30,683 nt of DNA from Isohypsibius dastychi. Its lineage: Eukaryota; Tardigrada; Eutardigrada; Parachela; Isohypsibiidae. The notes beneath the pieces are model-generated. The model did not search any database and was not told the origin of the DNA. It saw only the letters and a list, made by a program, of their open reading frames with translations. The translations under genes and the position numbers were made by a program. Within the stretch, counting starts at the first letter, position 1. Each line of letters starts with the position of its first letter. Shown in pieces: positions 10,684-21,089 of this stretch. Location of the stretch: contig JAQIWT010000159.1 of assembly GCA_034696485.1 (NCBI GenBank), forward strand, positions 1 to 30,683, in the 5' to 3' direction.

Positions 10684-13051
10684 ATGTCTACCTCTCATCT
10701 CCCAGAAATGCAGAATAACGTCGAAGAACAGTAAGCAACACCGATAAGTTATCGTCGATTCAACCCAGAACTGTTTGTGTTTTCATCCAAAACGCTTGCC
10801 AAGGACATTCTATTTACTCCATCAGCAGTTCTTAGTTCATGATGTCATTGTTCCACGATATCCTCTTCTTGCAGATCAAGTCTAGGAGATGGACAGTCTG
10901 GCTTGTCATCGAACGATCCGAAAATCGCACTTCCGACATCTCCTTCATATTCCACCGTTCCCATGCGTTCGATAATTTCTCCTACTGGAACATTTATTCC
11001 TCCTCATGACGAATATGTTCCACGTTCTCTGGACAAGTCGTTACCCACCAAATTTAGACCTACCAGAAGCCACTCTTCCGCCTTGTATGGCCATTTACTC
11101 CAGAATCGTCAATTTGCCCCAGGTGATTCACGAGCAAGTCCACATGAGATGCAACAAAGTGACTTGTTGAGACTGCGAGAACTGTGGAGATTGCCCGCTG
11201 TGGAGCCATATTCCAAACAAAACCCCGTTCCTCCGTTTGTCCATCCTCCTCTGTTCTTACCGTTCGATAAAAACAATGCGCCACCTGTTTTGAACCATCC
11301 GTATCAACCAGTGAACTGTGGACCATGTCCGATCGGTTTCCAGCCAGTACTTATTTTTCGAGAACCTTCTGGTCGCCAAGTGCTCTACAACTTTCCACCG
11401 AACTATTGTGGGCCAATTCCGATGATGACGCTGCCACCGTACCAGCAACCTGTTAGCTCCATCATTGCAGGGTATCATCCATACCGGACGAGTTCATTTC
11501 AACCATCTGAAGGATTACAAGTCCGATCTAGCAACACTGAAGAAAGAAACTCGGATCAACCGCTTGATCTTCGTGTTAAATCGAGCGCCAACCGAGAAGA
11601 TGACTTGACGAAACGAGCTAGAAGTTCGAGCTCATATGCAGTTCTGCCTGCGACATTTCCACGGTAGGCCAAGAGGGAAACGTTTCTGAATTCCGTAGAT
11701 GAAAAAGTAAGAGTTTAAAATACAAAGATCAACTGTCCACAGGAATCCAGCCTTCGACCAAGGAGCCCATCAAAACGATAACTCGAGGGAGCCTAAGCGT
11801 CAGTTGGATAAAAGCAGTAAGTATGGAGCCCTGCTGCAAGTCGAGTTCATACTTCGGGAAACTGTTACTCCCTGCATTTTGAACATGATTTGCATTGCGT
11901 TGGTCGTTTAGATTCACTGATGGCTGGAAAAAGTCGGACCAAGAACCAGAACAAACAACATAGCCGTTCTTCCAGGAAGTACGAAACTCTCCCTGCCGTA
12001 CCGTACGTACCGTAATTCACCGATTAAGAGCCCGGGCTCTTAATCTTTCGAAGCCCGAAAATTTGGGCTCTTATTACGGGGGGGCTCTTATTTCGGGGGG
12101 GCTTTTATTTAACCGAAGGACGTCAAATGCACTGCGACAAGAAAAAAACTGAATTTATTGCTTCTCCCACAGAAAAAAACTTGTTTTTATGTAGCTGGGA
12201 GACATCGTTTAGCAGGACTTTTTACGTATATTCTCACTTCTATATGAGTGGAGCAATTAAGAATATCAAGGGGCTGACAATTGAGGGGTTCAGCTACATC
12301 AGAAGTGAGGGGGCGCGTTCTACAGGTTTTAAATAAACGCCCATGGGCTCTTATTACGGGGGGGGCTCTTATAGCTTCGAACGGCGCCCAAATGGGCTCT
12401 TATTACGGGGGGGGGGGCTTTCATTTCGGGGGGGCTCTTAATTGAAGAATTACGGTATATGCTATTCACTTAGTCCATATAATCCAGCGATTGTTGGAAT
12501 CTTCTAGGTGTGTGACTTACCAGACTACCGATACAGCCAATCGAAACAGCCACCACTCAGCGTAAGCTACTGTGCAATTTGGTTCTTATCAATGTGATCA
12601 TTAAAACTTTGTCCAGGACTTGTTACTGCCCACTTGGTGGCAATGGAGAACGACATTACAAACAGGACGGGTTGCATAATGTTGTTCTGACAGAGCCCAG
12701 GCAGCCAATCATCGTGTATGCGCAGTGTGTATCGAACCTGCACTGGCTGAATTTGAACATGATCCTTTTTCAGGGTTGGCTCACACATGAGTGAGTTGTT
12801 TCGTAAAACGACCAAAGAACCCGATATGGTGACTGAAGCGGAGGGAGCGCACGCGAACGAAGTCAACGCTGATGGGCATATCGAAGGTAACTTTGAACGT
12901 GTATATGAGAAAAGGCATTTTCAAAGGCTATACTGATATTGGGTCTTCATTTTTAGAGTCAGTGCATTTGCCGGTGGCGATAAAGCAACCGAAATTCGTC
13001 CTTCCGAAACTGCGGTTGTATCAGGAAAATCTTCAGCCAGCAAATAAGTAA
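10684..13051 (+). CDS. Proline-rich nuclear-type protein with a CtBP-binding-like PLDLRVK motif (6 coding exons, about 402 aa)
   Basis: Predicted exons are 10684-10730, 10875-11663, 11743-11816, 11912-12002, 12774-12886 and 12957-13051; every phase joins (2, 2, 1, 2, 1). I do not recognise the family. The sequence shows many Pro, Ser and Tyr residues, PLDLRVK at about residues 245-251, which fits the P-x-D-L-S/R type CtBP corepressor motif, and basic clusters after it (LTKRARSS, GKSRTKNQNK, SSRKYE) that could act as nuclear localisation signals. No zinc finger or other DNA-binding domain was seen. Role as a corepressor-recruiting protein is inference. The start is uncertain: the frame is open upstream to 10543, and an acceptor-like CACAG precedes the chosen ATG by 33 nt. 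The last two exons could be a separate 60-odd-residue gene, but the phase match argues for joining. Confidence 0.65.
12008..12457. mobile_element. MITE-like element A with TACCGTAAT ends, in intron 4 of the PLDLRVK gene
   Basis: The left end reads TACCGTAATTC then GATTAAGAGCCC, and the right end is its inverted complement with a few mismatches, giving terminal inverted repeats of about 26 bp over 450 bp. The ends start and finish with TA, as expected for a TA target duplication (Tc1/mariner-like; inference). A perfect 24-base palindrome lies at 12022-12045. Inside, GGGCTCTTATTACGGGG and GGGCTCTTATTTCGGG units recur in direct orientation with poly-G runs. No transposase frame was seen, so it would be non-autonomous. 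Confidence 0.75.
12022..12045. repeat. Perfect 24-base palindrome inside element A
   Basis: GATTAAGAGCCC is followed directly by its exact reverse complement. It starts inside the left terminal inverted repeat, so this end can fold on itself as well as pair with the far end. Confidence 0.85.
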
Positions 13052-13656
13052 TCGCCAATCCCGGAATGTCGAGCTTAAAATTGAGCATATCAATTACTGA
13101 TTATAAAGGTTGTGTTTCGGTGAATGCAATTTCGTGGTTGCTCGTTAGACACCAGTGTTCGGCCTGGCTTGGTTCAGAGTTACCCTTTGCACGAGCCAAC
13201 AACAATACTTAAAGGTCATCTAACTCCGGCGTGAGCTCCATATTACTGTGCTGACCAAAGTAGTGTGGACTTCACGCGCGACACTGGAGAATCGGGGTTT
13301 TCAGATGATGATCTTAGGTTTGTTGAATCCCAGTCTTCACCGCCGAAGTAACGCTGCCAGCGATTGTAGTTGCCATGGATGCAGTGTTTGTTGTCTTCTG
13401 AATCTACCACGGAAGTTGTGAGAACTTTCGATCCCAGTTCTTTTCAAGTGTGCTCAATCGAACTGAAAGTGTTTGTAGGGGAGAATTAAAAGGATCTGCG
13501 ACTTCATAGAGCTGTCCTGTGTCTGATAGTTTGTGTATTGGGGTCATCCGTGCATTCTACGTGGAGTTGCATCACCAGTTCTATATCTGCAAATCTTTGC
13601 TCCAAGAGAGCGTCTGGGCGTTCTATCTTCGTTGATCTTTTGATAGAAATCCAGTC
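13052..13656 (+). other. Intergenic between the PLDLRVK gene and ENKD1
   Basis: Nothing coding was recognised. An acceptor-like TTGATAG lies just before the ENKD1 ATG, so a non-coding or short coding first exon of ENKD1 could lie here. No clear AATAAA for the upstream gene was found. Confidence 0.4.
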
Positions 13657-14763
13657 ATGATGATGTTTCCAATAGACAAAGGATTCAATGTCACACGGGA
13701 ACTATGTCGTGCCAACCGCCAACGGGATTTACAGGGAACCGTTCATACTCTCATGTGCGATCCTGTTAGTCTACCTCGTCCAGTGAAAGTATTTTTGAGT
13801 AAGGCCATAAATATCTGCATTAAAATACACATCGAATTGAACGATTTCTTCCATAATCGCAGAACCCAAAGATTTCCGTCGGTTGAATAAGTCCCATATC
13901 AGAAGACTTCAGGCTGAGCATACTCTCCTGAAAGAGCACCCTGTGGTTCCATCTAAGCAACAGTGGATGTCCGCGAGATACGATTCAGTTCCACCAAAAG
14001 TGTTCGACAAAATTCAGGTACAGTCTCCAGCTTGTTGTTAATACAGCTGAAAGGACACGTTCATCCACAGAGCAGTCGTTCTAGCGGATCCAATAATTCT
14101 CAACTTGCTCAGTCACAAGGGAGTTCCTGCTCACCAAACTACGCTTCTTCTAGTCCTCACTCCAGCGTTATTTCGAGATCAGCTTCGAATCATGAATCTC
14201 CCAAAGATTACATTAAACTTAACGGCAAAGCTGCTGGAAACACAAAGCCTATTGAACATAAAAAGACCCATTTCGAAAAGCTGAAAGACCTACCGAGAAC
14301 ACCGGCTGGGAAGGTTCCAAACTAGTAAGTCAATCTAACGATCTGCCCGAAGTCCTTTCAATTTTTACTGTCTTTATGACACCTAGCTTGCTGAAGAGGC
14401 AGGATGAATGGGAAATGACAAAAGCTAGAGCGGAACACGAGAAACAAAGGGAAATGTTACCGAAAGGCTGCCAGTTGATGGATGAAAAGGAGAGAATTGC
14501 GATCCTGGATGAACTGAAAAAGGGTAAGTGCATAGCTGCGTACGGCAGAAAACAGATAATTCATCCATTCTCGATTTTCAGAGAAAATGGAGAAAGAGCA
14601 TGAGCTTGTGAGGTTACCCATCCGCAGCGATACACTAAGAGCGAAAATGAAACGAACCGAACTGGAGAAGGACCTGTTTAAAATTGACGAGCACATGGAA
14701 CTACTATCAAAGCCAAAAGTGTACATACCCATTGATGGCCACGGTGATCACGATCGCAGTTAA
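13657..14763 (+). CDS. ENKD1: Enkurin domain-containing protein 1 homologue (5 exons, about 297 aa)
   Basis: Predicted exons are 13657-13798, 13863-14017, 14047-14324, 14387-14523 and 14582-14763; phases join exactly. Two blocks match the ENKD1 layout. The first, around residues 48-90, has KPKDFRRLNKSHIRRLQ and then a W-x3-KY-like segment (QQWMSARYDSV). The second, residues about 185-295, is the enkurin domain: GKVPNYLLKRQDEWE, a DEKERIAILDELKK stretch, then LPIRSDTLRAKMKRTELE and a terminal SKPKVYIPID. The middle is Ser/Gln-rich. Human ENKD1 is of similar size and is a microtubule, centrosome and cilium-associated protein; enkurin proteins also occur in sperm flagella. A microtubule role here is by family. 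The enkurin C-terminus is complete; the extreme N-terminus is the least certain part. Confidence 0.88.
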
Positions 14764-15122
14764 AGCGGCTACAAACTGAGATACATCTGGAAGTTCCATA
14801 GCAGAATTGGTCTAGCCAACTGCAACGCACGGCCGACGTTCACTTAGGGACCGCGCAATGATGTGAGAGACCAGTTAGATGTTGCGGACTTAGAAAACAA
14901 AGATATCTATAGACCACCGGTTTAATTTGTCTGCTCAGCATAACGTTATGCTTCACTTTGTAATGTGCTGCGCAGCTGGCCCACTGCATATGCCTCATTG
15001 CCATTTTAGTCACTAACGTCATTGATGTGGCCCTATGTTAACATGATTGTGGTGTGCGCTTTGACTCTGACCACTGTGTTCCTAACACGTTATATGAGTG
15101 TAATATTCGACCACGACCCCCG

Positions 15123-15128
15123 AATAAA
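15123..15128 (+). terminator. Poly(A) signal AATAAA, probably for ENKD1
   Basis: AATAAA lies 360 nt after the ENKD1 stop. The only gene nearby on the other strand is convergent and ends at 15322, so this signal is best assigned to ENKD1, giving a 3' UTR of roughly 0.4 kb. Confidence 0.5.
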
Positions 15129-15219
15129 TGATGGTTTTTGACACAAGGCCTGTAGTGGGCTCCCGACCTGAGACATACATCGAAAAACCTGAGGTCCCCA
15201 GTTGCCATTGCAGAAATAT

Positions 15220-15225
15220 TTTATT
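15220..15225 (-). terminator. Poly(A) signal for the Gly/Tyr-rich gene (minus strand AATAAA)
   Basis: TTTATT on the plus strand reads AATAAA on the minus strand, 97 nt past the stop of the secreted Gly/Tyr-rich gene. It faces the ENKD1 signal about 100 nt away, so the two genes are tightly convergent. Confidence 0.6.
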
Positions 15226-15321
15226 TCACGATCATCGGTAATGTGAGTGCAAACTGTAAATCTGAGAGATAAATGACATCTTTTTCATGCGTTACAGTGA
15301 GAACCTCAAGTATATGGAAAC

Positions 15322-15729
15322 TTATCCGCTAACATTCATTCCCAAACCAGGGTTCGCCACGGCGGTCCCGAAGCCCGTGCCCATTCCACCATATCCTTGC
15401 TGGTATCCACCATATCCTTGCTGGTAGGGTCGATATCCGTAGGGGTAACTGCCGGTCGAGCCCCCATAAATATTCTGAGGATAACCAACGTAGCCTGACC
15501 CTCCATACATCCCGGTCGATGGATAACCTCCATATTGTGATCCATAGGTACTTGGCATATACTGACCCGTCGACTGATACGACTGGCCGTACGTGGATCC
15601 GTGGGGGTACTGCATGCCAGGAGTATATGATGAAGTGTAAGGATTGTAGATGCTGCTGAATGACGACTGACCGGCGACCATGCCAGCGACACTGGCCAAA
15701 GCCAGGAACATAGCCAAGAAACGCTGCAT
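15322..15729 (-). CDS. Small secreted Gly/Tyr-rich protein, single exon (135 aa)
   Basis: The ATG at 15729 opens a 19-20 residue signal peptide (MQRFLAMFLALASVAGMVAG). The mature part is dominated by Gly, Tyr, Ser and Pro, with an imperfect GYPST/YGGS pattern and a doubled YQQGYGG near the C-terminus; it has no Cys. The gene has no intron, a TATA box about 100 nt upstream and a close poly(A) signal, a compact layout common for abundantly made secreted proteins. Gly/Tyr-rich proteins of this kind occur in cuticle, eggshell and adhesive secretions, but low-complexity composition does not tell which, and I name no family. At DNA level the doubled YQQGYGG comes from a 21-bp tandem duplication near 15388-15428. 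Other frames are open too, a side effect of the repetitive sequence. Confidence 0.8.
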   Translation of the reverse strand: MQRFLAMFLALASVAGMVAGQSSFSSIYNPYTSSYTPGMQYPHGSTYGQSYQSTGQYMPSTYGSQYGGYPSTGMYGGSGYVGYPQNIYGGSTGSYPYGYRPYQQGYGGYQQGYGGMGTGFGTAVANPGLGMNVSG

Positions 15730-15828
15730 TTTTATGTAACACTGTGCAACTGGAACTCGAACTTTGAGAAGACAGAATTGAAATGCTGTAAAAGAAACTC
15801 GATACTTGTACCGAACTCAGAACGAACC

Positions 15829-15835
15829 TTATATA
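15829..15835 (-). promoter_or_regulatory. TATA box of the Gly/Tyr-rich gene (TATATAA)
   Basis: Read on the minus strand, GTATATAAGG lies about 100 nt upstream of the ATG at 15729. Transcription would start near 15800, giving a 5' UTR of about 70 nt. Confidence 0.65.
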
Positions 15836-16724
15836 CAGTACGCTTTTACCCATCTATCGCATTTAGCGTTCCTTAAGCAAATAAATACCGTAATTGTGTT
15901 TTCTTGTGGTCTTATACATCAGTGTGCGACGTTGATTGTCTTGATGTCGCATCAAAATCTTCGTTCCGACATCGAATACACCATTTTTAAGTGTCATCAT
16001 TTCCAAAAAGAATGACTGATAATGACAATATGCGCTGTCATAGAAAGGAAATTCCCCTTATGAAACGTAACAGTGATTGCAGTGCATGTTGTATGCTCTA
16101 CTCAAAGGACATTAAATAAGTATCTAGCTTATCGGATTTCAGGAGATCTTTCCAGGTTATTTCAGATAAATTCGGATCCTAGATGGCTTTCTCCCTCCGC
16201 TGTCGCCAAAAATTGACCTTTCAATTAAATAAGAAACTATTGCTATTGTAAACTGGGACACGTTTCTTTTGAAACGTATGGGTGCACTCTGTGTGTGAGG
16301 TCAGCACTCAGCACATCACGCAGGTCTAATCAATCCGCTCCAACCAAGCTTAAGAGATTAATTATTTCATGGAGCGTTTCTGTACAAACCGGATCGAGTG
16401 CAGGAAGACTGTACAAAACAGTTGCGCATGCTCATTGTGTATGGAAATGAGATGTCAACCTGTCACACTGATATCTGACATACATGAGCGCTGGCGATCT
16501 CACTGCAGAGATGACAGTTTTCAAATACAGCTCATTTACACAGAAACAAAAGAGTTTTGACAGTTTCATGAAAAGAGAATTAGAGAGCAGCACAAGTAAG
16601 TATGAGATCAGCGAATATACTTACGCCGATTACACGCGAATACCAACCTGGTTTGAGCTGCCGTTTTCACTCGTTACTGAATTAGATAAGTGTCGTCTTT
16701 GTGAACACAAGTTAGTTTTCCCTA
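15836..16724. other. Divergent intergenic region
   Basis: This lies between the Gly/Tyr-rich gene (minus) and the chitin-binding gene (plus) and should carry both upstream regions. No further gene was recognised; open frames around 16369-16724 overlap the start of the next gene and have no domain. Confidence 0.5.
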
Positions 16725-17649
16725 ATGTCTCCTTCTTTATCAAATGTCTTTTTGTTAAGCTATATCACTGTGGGTGTAGGTCAGTTATTTACGGCCAGGG
16801 CCGTTTATCCCCCGGTTGTTCCTTACAAGAGGCAAACAGCGCTAACATCCGCGCAACAGCAAAAAATGTTAGCCAATGCAGTGGCTGGCGTGGATTATCC
16901 ATTGAACGTCAAACCAATGAAGAGTTTCGTTTGTCCAACAAGGAAGGCCGGATTTTTTACGGACAGCAGCGCCGAAAGTCGATGTCAAGTGTTTCACAGA
17001 TGTGATTCCAGAGGGGGCTACGTCAGCTTCATTTGTCCTAACAAGACGGTCAGTTCTCTCATCATAGAAAGCTTGAAGTGAAGGGTTTCACGCCATGATG
17101 TACTGGCATTTCATGACGACATCCTGGAGCTCTGTTATTAGATTGATTTAATTTATATAAATGTTTTAGCGACCTTGAATGCTTTAAATTCAGCGTCATA
17201 ATTGTTCGACGTTTTCGCAGCTATTCAATGAGATCTCATCAGGATGCGATTGGTTCTTTAACGTCAAATGTTATCACACCTCAAAAACGGAATCACCTTT
17301 AAAACCTCAATCTGCGCAGAAGATTCAACAATCCCTTCAAGCCCTTAATCGAAGCCCGAAAAACCGGCAAGCCATACCAAAGAAATCGTGGACTGCGAAT
17401 TTGAATACACATCTGGATAGCGTGCAGTTCCGTTCCAGAAACCAGCCTGCTAAGCCGAAAGCTAATCTGAGAAACCCAATTGGGACGCGGGATAGCCGAT
17501 CTACTGCGACACAAAGAATCCGTTTAAATTCTTCACTGGGCAGTGCCAGCTACTTGCAAGCGCTGAAACACGCAGCAGATTGGCGTAAAGCACATCCTCG
17601 AATTATGAACCCCAATTCACTGCGTCATTGGTCGCGTGTTATTGTTTAG
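16725..17649 (+). CDS. Secreted one-domain peritrophin-A (CBM14) chitin-binding protein (2 exons, about 250 aa)
   Basis: Exons are 16725-17048 and 17221-17649, joined in phase 0. The first about 26 residues are a hydrophobic signal peptide (LSNVFLLSYITVGVGQLF). Residues about 68-125 form one CBM14 domain with six Cys spaced 16, 5, 10, 12 and 7 residues apart (C-x16-C-x5-C-x10-C-x12-C-x7-C), inside the family rule; the intron cuts it between Cys4 and Cys5. Aromatics near Cys2-Cys3 (CQVFHRC) and GCDWFF fit the usual fold. The remaining about 125 residues are basic and rich in Asn, Ser and Arg without a domain. One-domain secreted proteins of this kind resemble arthropod CPAP1 cuticle proteins, so a cuticle role is likely. 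The gene converges with the receptor gene, whose stop is only about 185 nt away. Confidence 0.85.
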
Positions 17650-17834
17650 CTTACCGGTATGTTTCCTGAGGGGCATCATATCCTTATTTTGCACAGCATC
17701 TGAACTGTAGCACGTGGTTTGTACTGTTGTTGAGCTATTCTGTGAGGATACTTAGTACAACAATTGCAAAAAGTCAGTTTCAAAAATTAAGACCGATCTC
17801 CCAAGATCCAGGATCGGAGTTCACGATTCTCATT

Positions 17835-20238
17835 TCAACATGGATATTTGTGCAAAAGACGAGCATCGACGGTGACAAAGATATTCCTTTTCCGTCGCTG
17901 AAATCAAGTCTGTTCCAATTATCCACCATTTATGAGAGCTCAGAAAATGATGATGCCGTATTCTCCTAGATTTGACCACTGCTCGTTAGACCTCGCTAGT
18001 TTTGCTTGGGCGGTAGTCATGCTCAGATGCTCTCACCACACTAATCCGCTCACCACTAACGTCGTAGACACAAGAATCACAGTCACTACTGTGCCAACCA
18101 AGGAGTCTAGAACAGGTCATAATGATGATCTTTTTTTCTTAGAAAAGGTAGACATTATACCTCCACGCAGACAGAAACTCTTGTCCCCTCTGAACCCGCA
18201 GAATGGCTCATTCTGAGGTGGTTCGCCATCCGTTGTGGACCATCTAAGCTTTCGATCAGGTGCACGTTTCAAAATAGACGATTGCGCGTTATAGGTCAGG
18301 ACTATCTGCATAGAGTTTATAATTCCAGCCTTTAGTTGGCATTCATGATTTCTTACTTCAAATCTTGAAAGCGTGAAGTCAAACTGTTTGATGCAAACTG
18401 TGTTTTGTCGTTCACCCATTTGGTCCACATAGACGTTGCCCATTCGTGGTATATTGAAGGTTCTATTCAGAAAAGGTTGTGCCAGATTCCAGGTTCCAAG
18501 CTCCCCACGGGAATCATTCACAATCTGGGTCATGAAATAAAAGCATTTGTGAGGCGGTTGTTCGGCGTTGTAAAGCTTACCTGAGCTAGTGCCATCACAG
18601 CGCCGTATGCCGATAGTGCAAACTCAGTAGGCTACAATTGACCATTACGGCATAATGCCTGTTTTGTAAATGCGTCTGAACAAAGACTCACCTTGCGATT
18701 CGTGGCGTAAGTGTAATTGTAAGACTTTTTAGTCTCCGTTCTAATTTCATCAAGTAGCGAGTCAGTTTCACCATAACGCTCATAGCATGTTGTCGTTAGC
18801 ATAACAGAGTCCAGCCATTTGTCATCTGCCTAAAAGGTCACCACCTCACTTGACGGGTTTCTCAAAAATTTAAGCTTTCTTTACCTGCGTGCGATTTTCC
18901 ATCACGGAAAATTCAAGTTCCCCGGGCTGAAACTGGGGTATGATGAAATGCGTCCACACCTGGCCAATATCAGAATTTTCGTATCTTTCGATGAATCACG
19001 AAATCACGTTTAGTAAATTAAGAAACCCACGTATTCGCCATCAAGCATTCCTGATTTTTCCGCACATTTCTTTGAAAGAAACACGGTAACTTGTATATTG
19101 TCACGAAAAATCGATCCATGGGACAAACCATAAGTGTACGTGCGTTTTTCGCAGGCAAGGACACGAACACAACTAGAACAGTATTGAGCGAATTTCAGTC
19201 AAACTAATCAGTCTAATTAATCTGAAGGGTTCAAAATTTCTCACCTCGGCTGTGAGTCGAAACTAAATTGAGCAAACTTTCGAAATCGACACCGCGGCTG
19301 ACATTAACCGGAAAAGGGAAGAGCTGTATGCGAGTACCCTGCTGATTTTGCATAAAGTTCCGGATTTCGGTGAAGCTCTTCAAATTGAAGGGGGTGATTC
19401 CGGATGTGTCGTAAATGAAGGATACTGACACCCAGTTATAAGCTAACAACACTTGATGGATCATTTTGGCATATGGCTCATACTGAATACTGCCAAATGA
19501 AATAGTCATGGGATAGATTTCGCGGTTTCGCAAATTTGCGTACGTCACACCCCTGGTCAATCAATACATTTGATGTATTGACAAAATACTTTCGTGAGGG
19601 AAGTATACTCACGTCGATAATACAAACAGACCAGTTTCTGTAAAACAAAAGAAACTTGGAGCTTTGCTGAGACATGTCTGGTGCCTCTAGTGAAATCAAA
19701 AATATCGGCAAATATTGTCTTGCAGAATTTGACGTTCACAAAAATGATACGAGTTTTGAAACGCTATACAGGTTTTTAGATTCTAAATCTCATGTTTTTG
19801 CGTTTGATCTTTTGCTTTTCTGAACCTGCAAGGTTGATTAAAAGAAAACTACTTCATTTCGCTACGTACTGACCCGTTCCAAAGCTGGGTATTGTCGTAG
19901 AATCATCACATCCTAAAACAAAAAGGCTCAGTCCGAAGCCATTTGTGTCGAGCAGAAAATCAGATTTGCTAACCTGCGTACAGAAGAGCCGCTGAGTGCG
20001 AAGATTTTCTTTTGGAGTAATACCGTCGGAACACCATGTCAAAGTTAGCGCCTAAAGCTGGACAATCCGTGACAGGTAAGTCCATTACATATTCCAGTGT
20101 TAGCGTAATGCGGTTTCTGTAGAGTTTCTTAATATCACGCACGGCGATTTCAAATGCCGGCCCGGTAAACGGAATCGACTGCATCAGATACGGACTGGTC
20201 AAGCCATAAACCATTACGGCCAGACTAATAGCTTCCAT
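17835..20238 (-). CDS. Natriuretic-peptide-receptor-like protein: ANF-receptor ectodomain, one membrane span, very short tail (13 exons, about 470 aa)
   Basis: Minus-strand exons: 19974-20238, 19874-19912, 19613-19637, 19245-19552, 19129-19172, 19031-19069, 18885-18959, 18692-18829, 18581-18631, 18357-18524, 18161-18305, 18054-18106, 17835-17897; all phases join. The ligand-binding (periplasmic-binding-protein type) fold shows GPAFEIAVRDI near the start, LRNREIYPMTISF, YNWVSVSFIYD, KSGMLDGEYV, FALSAYGAVMALAQ and RMGNVYVDQMGER, then the membrane-proximal W..PP...PFCGF. A hydrophobic span follows (LVGTVVTVILVSTTLV), then RRKR and a 20-residue tail. Guanylate cyclase receptors continue with kinase-like and cyclase domains; none is present and the convergent chitin-binding gene leaves no room. 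The layout matches NPR-C (NPR3) clearance receptors. An alternative donor at 18037 would give a different tail ending at 17780. No signal peptide was found at the predicted ATG, so an upstream exon is probably missing. Confidence 0.75.
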
Positions 20239-21089
20239 GTTGAAGAAATTGAGGGATGTTATTTAGCCAACAAGGGAAAAAAATGATGAAACCTAGAGAT
20301 CATTGCCGATTTTTGAGAATGTAGATCAAAAGCCATGCAGTTTTATGCGCAGTGCATGATTACGTCAAACAAAAAGTGCAATACTTAATAAGTCAAGCTC
20401 CGCTGTCACGTCAGATGAAGACCAATATTGAGCGCATAGCATCATAATAACAGCTCGCAATCAGCAGGTAAAGTGGATCTTTATGAGGTTAAATGGGACA
20501 GACCAGCTGCGCAAATGTGCAATATAGTAGTACACCACCGAAGATTGGAAGTTCGGGCAGCCTCCGCATGCGTTGTTTACAGAATTACGTTCCCGAAATA
20601 ACGAGACCCGATTGAGAACACAGGTTTGAAAAATTGATTGAAAAGAATAAAGAGGTTGGATGAGACAGCTGACTCCCGGTGGGAAACATCACCGGTACTT
20701 GCCATCCGGAAGGTGGGGCAAACAGCCGGTTTTTTTGAAACACGTCAACTCGTCATGAAGCCGTTTTGAAATTTGAAAGGGCTAAAAACGGCCTCAATAC
20801 CTCGTTTGCGTTGGCCATCTCACTGTTTCTAAGATTTTTCCATTCCCTACACTGGAAGTTCCTCTAAAATATTTCAATAAATTCCTACCGATTCGACAAA
20901 CGTTGAAACTCATTCCTGAACATCACTTTTACACATAATACTTTGAACAGTTTTGATAAAATTTGCGCATTTGATCATAAATCAATCAGCACCATACCGC
21001 TTCTCTTTAGGCTTGACTCTTTCAGCATCGTGTTTCACTGTACGTGTTTCAGGTGTGAAAGAATCCTGGTTTTTGAATACAAGCTTGAT
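20239..21089. other. Upstream of the receptor gene, no coding exon recognised
   Basis: The missing signal-peptide exon of the receptor may lie here or further upstream on the minus strand, but no candidate reads convincingly. A T-rich tract lies about 35-45 nt before the predicted ATG, which fits an acceptor region. Confidence 0.35.

Noticed and set aside
12567..12794. Possible extra exon around 12579-12773 in the PLDLRVK gene
   Set aside because: The frames contain a few Cys residues but no zinc finger, start without ATG, and the direct join from 12002 to 12774 is already in phase.
15329..15853. 174- and 118-codon frames overlapping the Gly/Tyr-rich gene
   Set aside because: They are shadow frames of a repetitive, stop-poor sequence; only one frame has a signal peptide and a family-like composition.
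18117..18533. Long uninterrupted minus-strand frame as a separate gene
   Set aside because: It reads through a short intron (18306-18356) of the receptor gene; the spliced form matches the receptor ectodomain better.
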